23,594 nucleotides of DNA from CAYLJJ01 sp964384025. GTDB lineage: Bacteria; Myxococcota_A; Bradymonadia; UBA7976; UBA1532. Both the position numbers and the translations under genes were made by a program. Shown in pieces: positions 1 to 6,207 of the stretch. Positions within the stretch are counted from its first letter, which is position 1, and the number at the start of each line of letters is the position of its first letter. The stretch spans positions 1 to 23,594 of the forward strand of contig CAYLJJ010000094.1 of assembly GCA_964384025.1 (NCBI GenBank). Reading direction: 5' to 3'. The notes below the pieces were generated by a model, which had not been told where the DNA came from, made no database searches, and saw only the letters and a list, made by a program, of their open reading frames with translations.

Positions 1-2
1 CC

Positions 3-3000
3 TCGTCTCTCTTCCGTTCTAATTACTTCTTTGCTGTTGTTGTTGCTGGTCTTGGAGGTGCTGGTCAGGCGGGTGGCGGTGGTGAAGAACCTCCACTCCA
101 GGAGTGCGGCGTAATGGAACCCCTGGAGGAGGGGAACTGTGAGATTCAAGCGGGCAACGCAAACATTCTGATCCAAGGTCAGATCCTCAGCCCCGATGGA
201 ATCTTAGAGGGGGGCTCTCTGCTCCTGGACGCAGGAGGCATTATTCGCTGTGTGGGCTGCGATTGTAGCGACAGTCCTGGCTTTATGGGTGCCACTCTTA
301 TTCGCTGCCCCGAAGGGGTAGTCTCTCCTGGTCTGATCAACGCTCATGACCACTTGGGCTTTGATCAGAATACCCCCGGAGATTGGGGCGAGGAACGCTA
401 TGAGCACCGCCACGATTGGCGTAAGGGGAAGCGCGGTCATACCCGTATCTCTGCCTCCGGTCGCGCCAGCAACGAAGAGGTGACCTGGACTGAGATGCGA
501 CAAATAATGGGCGGTGCCACCTCTATCTCTGGTGCTGGAGAGGCGGGGGGTTTTATGCGCAACCTTGATCGCGGAAACCATATGGAGGGCTTGGGGCACC
601 CCGAAGTTGAGTTGGATACCTTCCCCCTGGGAGACAATGATGGCATCTATCGCACAGGTGACTGCAGTTACCCTGAACTGCCAAACGCGGGGGTGCTTAA
701 CAGTTTCTGGTCACCGCATGTCTCTGAGGGGATCGATGATGAGGCTCGCAATGAGTTCCTCTGTTTGGCGACAGATCTCATCGGGGGCATCGATGTCACC
801 GAAGCACGGGGCTCCTTTATTCATGCGGTGGGCCTCTTAGCGATGGACGCCGCTTCGCTGGCCGATAGCGGCACCTCGATCATCTGGTCTCCTCGCAGCA
901 ACATCTCGCTCTACGGCAACACCGCTCCAGTTACCCTACTGGACACCCTGGGAGTCAATATCGGCCTGGGGACCGACTGGACCCCCAGCGGCTCTATCAA
1001 CATGCTCCGAGAGTTGACCTGTGCGGATGAAATGAACCGGAATCACTTCAACGGCTGGTTCAGCGCTCGACAACTTTGGGAGATGGCGACGATCAATAAC
1101 GCCATCGCCATGGGGATGGAGGAGGGGATCGGCAGCTTAGCAGTGGGGCTGGCCGCTGATATCGCCATTTTCCAACAGATCCACGCAGATCCTTATCGCA
1201 GCGTTATTGAAGCCAGCGTTGCTGATGTCGCCCTGGTTCTACGCAGTGGTGAAGCGCTCTATGGAGATGCTCCTCTAGTGGTTGGTTTGGGAGGTGCGGC
1301 TTGTGAGGCGATCCCTGGCGGCGTCTGTGGAGTTCAAAAGCAGATCTGTGCTCAGCGAGAGACAAACAGAAGCTTCGCACAGCTCTCCGGTGCCAATCAG
1401 GGATCCTATGATCTCTTCTTCTGTGGGGTTCCTCAGGCGGAGCCCAGCTGTCTACCTTTCCGCCCCCTGGAATATGAAGAGTCCCCCAGCGCTGAGGATC
1501 CCGATGGGGATGGCTTACAGGGAGATGAAGACAACTGCCCCAACATCTTCAACCCCATTCGCCCTGTTGATCATGGTGTACAGGCTGATCATGATCGGGA
1601 TGGGGTTGGTGATGTCTGTGATCAGAGCCCTCTGGGGGAGGATCAGGTCACCGATGGAGATTATGATGGGGATGGCAGCGCTGACGGCGCCGATAACTGT
1701 CCCTTCGCCTCTAATGCAGATCAGAGCGATCAGGATGGCGATCAGATGGGTGATCTCTGCGATGCCTGCCCTGAAGATGCCAACCCCAATGGAGCAGGTT
1801 GCCCCGCATCGATTGGCCAGATCAAACGAGGAGAGATGCAGCAGGGCCTCTTGGTCATCGTCGAGGGGCTCATCCACACGGTGCATCCAGATGGTCATTT
1901 CTTTATGCAGGATCTCCCTGAGCTGGTGGAGCAGAGTCATGAATACTCTGGAATCTATGTCTACACTGGACGCGAAGGCGCTGCTTTGGGTGCTGCTTCT
2001 GGACAACATATCCGCCTTGAAGCCTATATCAATGACTTCTATGGACAGATTCAACTCTCGGGAATACAGAGCCTGGATCTCCTCGCGCGGGATCAAGCTC
2101 TAGCAAGCCCTCAGCTTGTTGATATCGCGGATCTGGTCGATCCAGATCGAGCCTATCCTCTGGAGGGTATTCGCCTACGTGTCAACGATCTCAACGTAAC
2201 CCTGATCAACCCTCCAGCAGGCCCAGGTGATCGGGATCCCACCGAGGAGTTTATTGTCAATGATCGGTTGGTGATTGGAGACTATCTCTTCCGCCTGGAT
2301 CCCTTGCCTCAGGTAGGAGCTCACTTTGACAGCATCACAGGGACTCTGCGCTATAGCAGCGGGGCCTATAAACTAGAGCCTTCAGGGATGAGAGACTTTG
2401 CCCAGGGGCCTGCGCAGCTGAGCGGTATTGGACCTGAGGCGACTCTTATCCAGATGGACACAGTAGGGGTCCCTCAGACCTTGGGTGGCCAGCGATTGGA
2501 GGTTCAACTCAGCGGCCCCGCTGATGAAGGTGGGCTTCAGATCAATATGGAGAGCAGCGATGAGGCGATCCTGCTCGTTGATAATATCAACATCCCCGCA
2601 GGAGAGATCTCCGCTCGCGTAGAGGTCGCCGCCCTGGCTGAAGGGAGCGCGGAGATCAGCGCCAGTATCCCAGAGCGGGGCAGCGCCTCTGTACAGGTTC
2701 GCGTCCTGGGTGAAGCCCCCGAGCCGGAACAGCTCATCCTAGAACCTGAGAGCTTGAGCCTGCCCCTCAACGGCGCCAGCAACGTTACGCTGCGCATCGA
2801 TGTCCCCGCGCCAGCGGGAGGCTTCCGAGTCGATCTGGGTGCTGCTCCCTCAGAATTCTTAGAGTTCCCAATCAGCGTAACCATCCCCGCTGGAGAAGCC
2901 TCGGTGCAGTTCCTCGTGGAGGCTGGAGAGGAGGGTGAGGGTGAAGAGATCACCCTCAGCGCTGTCGCTGGTGCTTTGAACGCCCATATGCGCATCACCC

Positions 3001-3548
3001 TCACCGCGCCTACCTTGGGGGTGTTGGTGATCAACGAAATCAACTATGACATGCCTGGAGATGAGACCCTGGAGTATGTAGAGATCTACAACGCCAGCAA
3101 CCAGAATATCGACCTCTCAGGCTGGACCCTCCAGTTGGTGAACGGAAGCAACGGTACCCAATATCGCAGCGCCCATCTCGCAGGGTTGATGGCAGCAGGC
3201 AGCTACGCGGTGATGGGAGATGCAGCGGTTCAGGAGATGCTCCCCCCAGCTGCGCTCTTCTTCCCGATGCCTGATCCTGATGGTAGCGGCCATGATATTC
3301 AAAATGGCAGCCGCGATGGTGATGGCGATGGCGTGCGCCTCCTTGATCCTGAGGGAGATTCTGTTGACAGCGTGGCCTATGAGGGTCCCGTAGCCAACAC
3401 CGGAGAGGGCGCAGCGGCTTTAGAAGATCCGGGTGGAGATGATGTTCAGAGTATCGGTCGTTGCCCTAACGGCGCCGATTCTGAGGACAACCGAGCCGAC
3501 TTCCGGCTTGGTCCCCTCTCTCCTGGCGCTGCCAATAGTTGTCAGTGA
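3..3548 (+). CDS. Secreted amidohydrolase, multidomain (5' end outside window)
   Basis: The reading frame is open to the left edge, so the start is probably upstream; the first ATG inside is at 114 (1144 residues from there). Numbering from that Met, the metal-dependent hydrolase domain covers about 15-400. It has the HxH pair H78/H80 (NAHDHLGF), H202 (PHVSEG), H237 and D288 (LGTDW), the usual metal ligands of this superfamily, and ends with a typical AVGLAADIAIF tail. Thrombospondin type-3 repeats rich in DxDGDG follow at about 461-564, likely binding calcium. An OB-fold-like region lies at about 565-770, two Ig-like beta domains at about 772-964, and a lamin-tail domain from about 966 (VINEINYD, LSGWTL). 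The segment before 114 encodes a Gly-rich linker (GGAGQAGGGGEEPP) like those behind lipoprotein signals, which argues for a surface or secreted protein. The substrate cannot be told. Family assignment is confident; the exact N-terminus is not. Confidence 0.85.
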   Translation, partial: SSLFRSNYFFAVVVAGLGGAGQAGGGGEEPPLQECGVMEPLEEGNCEIQAGNANILIQGQILSPDGILEGGSLLLDAGGIIRCVGCDCSDSPGFMGATLIRCPEGVVSPGLINAHDHLGFDQNTPGDWGEERYEHRHDWRKGKRGHTRISASGRASNEEVTWTEMRQIMGGATSISGAGEAGGFMRNLDRGNHMEGLGHPEVELDTFPLGDNDGIYRTGDCSYPELPNAGVLNSFWSPHVSEGIDDEARNEFLCLATDLIGGIDVTEARGSFIHAVGLLAMDAASLADSGTSIIWSPRSNISLYGNTAPVTLLDTLGVNIGLGTDWTPSGSINMLRELTCADEMNRNHFNGWFSARQLWEMATINNAIAMGMEEGIGSLAVGLAADIAIFQQIHADPYRSVIEASVADVALVLRSGEALYGDAPLVVGLGGAACEAIPGGVCGVQKQICAQRETNRSFAQLSGANQGSYDLFFCGVPQAEPSCLPFRPLEYEESPSAEDPDGDGLQGDEDNCPNIFNPIRPVDHGVQADHDRDGVGDVCDQSPLGEDQVTDGDYDGDGSADGADNCPFASNADQSDQDGDQMGDLCDACPEDANPNGAGCPASIGQIKRGEMQQGLLVIVEGLIHTVHPDGHFFMQDLPELVEQSHEYSGIYVYTGREGAALGAASGQHIRLEAYINDFYGQIQLSGIQSLDLLARDQALASPQLVDIADLVDPDRAYPLEGIRLRVNDLNVTLINPPAGPGDRDPTEEFIVNDRLVIGDYLFRLDPLPQVGAHFDSITGTLRYSSGAYKLEPSGMRDFAQGPAQLSGIGPEATLIQMDTVGVPQTLGGQRLEVQLSGPADEGGLQINMESSDEAILLVDNINIPAGEISARVEVAALAEGSAEISASIPERGSASVQVRVLGEAPEPEQLILEPESLSLPLNGASNVTLRIDVPAPAGGFRVDLGAAPSEFLEFPISVTIPAGEASVQFLVEAGEEGEGEEITLSAVAGALNAHMRITLTAPTLGVLVINEINYDMPGDETLEYVEIYNASNQNIDLSGWTLQLVNGSNGTQYRSAHLAGLMAAGSYAVMGDAAVQEMLPPAALFFPMPDPDGSGHDIQNGSRDGDGDGVRLLDPEGDSVDSVAYEGPVANTGEGAAALEDPGGDDVQSIGRCPNGADSEDNRADFRLGPLSPGAANSCQ

Positions 3549-3694
3549 AGTAGGGTGGGTCTGAGGCGGGATAAAAGCTACTTCTTACCAGAGGTCCTGG
3601 CCTGCTCCAGGCGCCGCCAATAGCTGTCAGTGAAGTAGGGTGGGTCTGAGGCGGGATAAAAGCTACTTCTTACCAGAGGTCCTGGCCTGCTCCA
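3525..3694. repeat. Two tandem copies of an 85-bp unit at a convergent gene end
   Basis: Bases 3525-3609 and 3610-3694 match at constant offset 85, differing at 3530/3615 and 3539/3624 (both T to C). Each unit contains the last codons and TGA of the amidohydrolase (ANSCQ-stop), the 29-bp spacer, and the stop and last codons of the minus-strand coiled-coil gene (EQARTSGKK-stop). Within each unit GAAGTAG and CTACTTC form a 7-bp inverted repeat (3547-3553/3578-3584 and 3632-3638/3663-3669) lying between the two stops. A CTCC sequence occurs at each boundary, which could have served as microhomology. Both base changes are synonymous in the amidohydrolase frame. The active stops are 3546-3548 (+) and 3663-3665 (-). 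Confidence 0.9.
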
Positions 3695-4715
3695 GAGCGA
3701 TCTTATTGATGGCAGCGAAGGAGGACTCGTTGCTGGCGCCCTCAATCGCCTTAACAGCCAGCTCCTGGTTACGCCTCTGAGCGGCGGAGAGCTTGGCGGC
3801 CAACTCTTTAAGCTCAGCCTCCTGCTTATGGATCTGCCCATTGAGGGTCTTGATCTTCAACTCATGGACGCGGCGCGTTCCGTCGTTCTCCTTGGCCAGG
3901 AGAGCAGCAGCGATATGGCCTTGGCGCTGGGCGGTGGACTGCCCATTAGCCTCAGCTGCAGCGACCGCTCGCTCCATCTCAGCCTCAAAGCCCTCCACCT
4001 TCTCCACGAGCTTGACGTGCTCCTCTTCTCGTTGGAAGAGTTCCTCCTCGCGCTCAGTCCACTCTTTATCTTTGAGTGCCTTCTCCTCGACCATCTCAGC
4101 GCGGAGCCTCTTCTGCTCCTGCTTATAGAGATCATCAGCAGCGGCTCGGGCCTGCTTGAGGTCGTAGTTATACTTCTCCAGCTCTCGCTTACGAGCCTTC
4201 TTCTGCTCCTGATTGCGCTCTCTGACTGAGAGGTTGTGAAGCTCAACCTCTTTCTTCCACTCTGCGCGGAGATCACTCAGCTCCTGCTTGAGCGCGCTCT
4301 CTGCGGTCTCCATCTTCTCATCAAAGGCCTCAGCCTTCTCATTGTAGCTGCGGATCAGCTGCGCCAAGGTATCCCCACCAGGGCTGACCTGGTGAAGATT
4401 CTCTAGGAGCGCGCGCTTCTCGGTGATCTGCTCCTGCAGCTCGCTGAGGATAGTCGCTTCAGCGGTGAGCTTGCCCTGAAGAGCGTTGACGGAGTCACCA
4501 AAGCTGCCGCGCAGGTTACCGAGACCAGCGAGGATCTCAGTCATATTGCTGGGGGAGCCTGCCGCTGGAGCGGCTGCAGGAGCTGCGGCAGGAGCTGCAG
4601 CCCTCTGGCGCACAGGGGCGGCCTTCTGAGCCTTGAGCTGCTCATAGCTCTTGAGCAGATCATTGTAAGCTTTAAGGATTGTGGCCTTGGTACTCTTAGC
4701 GGTGATTTGAGGCAT
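3663..4715 (-). CDS. Coiled-coil protein of unknown function (paralog A)
   Basis: The product is 350 residues, with no signal peptide and no membrane segment, so it is probably cytoplasmic. A short N-terminal region is followed by an Ala/Pro linker (about 39-53), then a long, highly charged heptad-rich segment (about 85-325). YNYDLK lies at 182-187 and WTEREEEL at 219-226. The same two motifs occur 37 residues apart in the adjacent gene, and both proteins share an LAVKAI segment near the C-terminus, so they are full-length paralogs. The ATG at 4715 has AAGGA seven bases upstream. The gene lies 33 bp after paralog A's neighbour and is likely cotranscribed with it. Its 3' end sits in the 85-bp duplication. 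I do not recognise a named family; a structural or scaffold role is only a guess from composition. Confidence 0.8.
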   Translation of the reverse strand: MPQITAKSTKATILKAYNDLLKSYEQLKAQKAAPVRQRAAAPAAAPAAAPAAGSPSNMTEILAGLGNLRGSFGDSVNALQGKLTAEATILSELQEQITEKRALLENLHQVSPGGDTLAQLIRSYNEKAEAFDEKMETAESALKQELSDLRAEWKKEVELHNLSVRERNQEQKKARKRELEKYNYDLKQARAAADDLYKQEQKRLRAEMVEEKALKDKEWTEREEELFQREEEHVKLVEKVEGFEAEMERAVAAAEANGQSTAQRQGHIAAALLAKENDGTRRVHELKIKTLNGQIHKQEAELKELAAKLSAAQRRNQELAVKAIEGASNESSFAAINKIALEQARTSGKK

Positions 4716-4748
4716 GGTTTAGTCCTTGATCCTAAGATGAGTCCGATT

Positions 4749-5738
4749 TCAGAGGCTGCTTCGGGTTGAGGAGGCGATCGCCTTAACGGCCAAGTCCTGT
4801 GACTCCTGAGCCGCCACTTGAAGCTGCTCACGGATGGTGATGATCTGCGCGTTTTGGGTCTCGAGTGTCTTTGTCAAAGACTCAATTTGGGTTAGATAAA
4901 CCTTATTGTTGGCCTCAAACTCCTTGGCGGCGAGGTTGGCCTTGACGCTGGCCTCCTTGCTCGCCTTCTTCATAGCAGCTTCATAAGCCTTCTTCTCAGC
5001 AGCCTTCAACTCTTCTGGGAAAGCCGCATCCTTTTGACGCAGCTCAGCCAGCTCATCAGCTTGCTTAGCCAGCTCCTCTTCTCGCTCAGCCCAATTCTTT
5101 TCGCGGGTCGCTGAAGACTCCTCTAAGGCGCGGGTCTGGATCATTGCACGGTGCTTATGAGTGTCCGCCTCCAGCTCATGCTTGCGCTTGAGATCGTAAT
5201 TATATTCCTCCTCAGCTATCTGACGATCTTTGGCGAGGCGAGCCTCATACTCTTTAGCCGTCTCCTCGAAATTGGCCTGCTCCTCCTCCCAACTCTTTTG
5301 CTGCTCTGTTTTGTCTTCAGTGAATTGGGCGCGAAGACGTTGAGCACGCTCTTCAAACTCAGCATCCTTTTGTTCATGGGATTGAGTGAGGAGCGCCATC
5401 GCCTCAGCAGCGATACGGATGTTCTCTAGGGCCTCAGCATGGGCGCGCTCAACGCCGATGGCGCGACGCAGCTCTAACAGCTTGGAGGACTCTCCCTCTA
5501 ATGTCTCCGCGATCCCATCCAGCTCATCCTGGAACTTAAGCTGAAGGTCAGCGAGACCCTTGACTACGCTCTCAACAGTGTAGTTGAGCGCCTGCTTGAC
5601 GGTCTCTTTGTCTGTAACCTGCTGGGCTTCCTGAGCCTTGGTCTTGACCAGAGCCTCAGCCGCTTTCTGTTCGCGCTGGAGGTCCTTGAAGAGCCTAAGG
5701 ATCTGGTCCTTGGAGAGTAGGGTGTTTGCTGTCGCCAT
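4749..5738 (-). CDS. Coiled-coil protein of unknown function (paralog B)
   Basis: The product is 329 residues from the chosen ATG (MATANTLLSKDQ). An in-frame ATG at 5807 would add 23 residues, but AGGGAG at 5749-5754 lies ten bases before the inner ATG and the inner start aligns better with paralog A. The protein is almost entirely charged coiled coil, without a signal peptide or membrane span. YNYDLK (179-184) and WAEREEEL (216-223) keep exactly the spacing seen in paralog A, and the C-terminal part carries QDLAVKAI. Unlike paralog A it lacks the Ala/Pro linker. It is first in a probable two-gene transcript. Function is unknown; the pair may form hetero-oligomers, which is inference. Confidence 0.8.
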   Translation of the reverse strand: MATANTLLSKDQILRLFKDLQREQKAAEALVKTKAQEAQQVTDKETVKQALNYTVESVVKGLADLQLKFQDELDGIAETLEGESSKLLELRRAIGVERAHAEALENIRIAAEAMALLTQSHEQKDAEFEERAQRLRAQFTEDKTEQQKSWEEEQANFEETAKEYEARLAKDRQIAEEEYNYDLKRKHELEADTHKHRAMIQTRALEESSATREKNWAEREEELAKQADELAELRQKDAAFPEELKAAEKKAYEAAMKKASKEASVKANLAAKEFEANNKVYLTQIESLTKTLETQNAQIITIREQLQVAAQESQDLAVKAIASSTRSSL

Positions 5739-5768
5739 CTGTCTATATCTCCCTCTGTGGGCAGGGAG

Positions 5769-5797
5769 AGAGTAGCCCTGAAGATCGCTGTGGTCAA
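5769..5797 (-). promoter_or_regulatory. Candidate sigma70-type promoter for the coiled-coil pair
   Basis: On the minus strand TTGACC (5792-5797) is followed after 17 bases by TACTCT (5769-5774). The -35 match is good (5 of 6) and the -10 match poor (3 of 6). It would give a leader of about 24 bases containing the AGGGAG ribosome site at 5749-5754. Prediction by eye only. Confidence 0.3.
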
Positions 5798-5817
5798 TGA
5801 AAAACACATGTACAATT

Positions 5818-5886
5818 GCTCAGCTCATTTTTTTTTTTCTGCTCAGAAAAATGAGCTTAAAAGTCCCCGGCATTTGTTCAGCTCAG
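5818..5886. promoter_or_regulatory. AT-rich hairpin with three GCTCAG motifs
   Basis: AGCTCATTTTT (5822-5832) and AAAAATGAGCT (5847-5857) are perfect 11-bp inverted arms around a 14-base loop; the left arm runs into an 11-T tract (5828-5838). GCTCAG occurs at 5818, 5841 and 5881. The element sits upstream of the candidate promoter of paralog B and about 175 bases downstream of the tRNA. No T-run follows the hairpin on the minus strand, so a standard terminator is unlikely; an operator or cruciform is possible. The rest of the 5739-6031 spacer is AT-rich and shows no gene. Confidence 0.4.
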
Positions 5887-6031
5887 AAGGGCATTCTTAG
5901 ACAGATTGAGGAGGTCTTCGATTTTCAGAACCAAGGAAGGAACAGCTGATTTTCAGGTGGAGAGTGAAGTGTGATTGTATGTATGGGGTGTGCTTATATG
6001 AGAATATTTGTTCTCTATTTTAAAGAGAGAG

Positions 6032-6112
6032 TACCCAGGGCGGGATTCGAACCCGCAAGCCATCAGGCAGGAGATTTTAAGTCACCCGTGTATACCATTC
6101 CACCACCTGGGC
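6032..6112 (-). tRNA. tRNA-Leu (anticodon UAA)
   Basis: The minus strand folds as a class II tRNA. The acceptor arms are GCCCAGG and CCTGGGT (one G-U pair), with discriminator A. The D arm is closed by GTG/CAC, and the anticodon loop CTTAAAA reads UUA codons. A short variable arm GCC-TGAT-GGC precedes the T arm GCGGG-TTCGAAT-CCCGC. The anticodon stem GGTGA/TCTCC has one central U-U mismatch. The gene is 81 bases without an encoded CCA end. A weak promoter may exist upstream (TATTGT about 20 bases before the 5' end). No convincing terminator was seen. Confidence 0.93.
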
Positions 6113-6207
6113 CTGAAGAGTCTCCAACAATACGCGATCTTTGACAAGCTCTTAATTTTAACAGAGGAGATTCACGCCCTGATCTCTCCCCGCCGCTCTG
6201 TTGAGCC

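Noticed and set aside
1515..2096. 193-codon minus-strand frame inside the amidohydrolase
   Set aside because: It is antisense to the TSP3 and OB-like region; the Ile-rich composition is the complement of GAT-rich Asp codons.
3828..4229. Leu/Ser-rich open frame on the + strand
   Set aside because: It is the antisense shadow of the Lys/Glu-rich coiled-coil gene; Leu runs are the complement of Lys/Glu codons.
5739..5807. 23-residue N-terminal extension of coiled-coil paralog B
   Set aside because: The AGGGAG site and alignment with paralog A favour the ATG at 5738, and the extension would cover the candidate promoter.
6160..6202. Nested inverted repeats AACAGAG/CTCTGTT and GAGAT/ATCTC after the HEAT gene as a terminator
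   Set aside because: Arms are interrupted and the minus strand continues with AAAATTAA rather than a T-tract; only a weak possibility.
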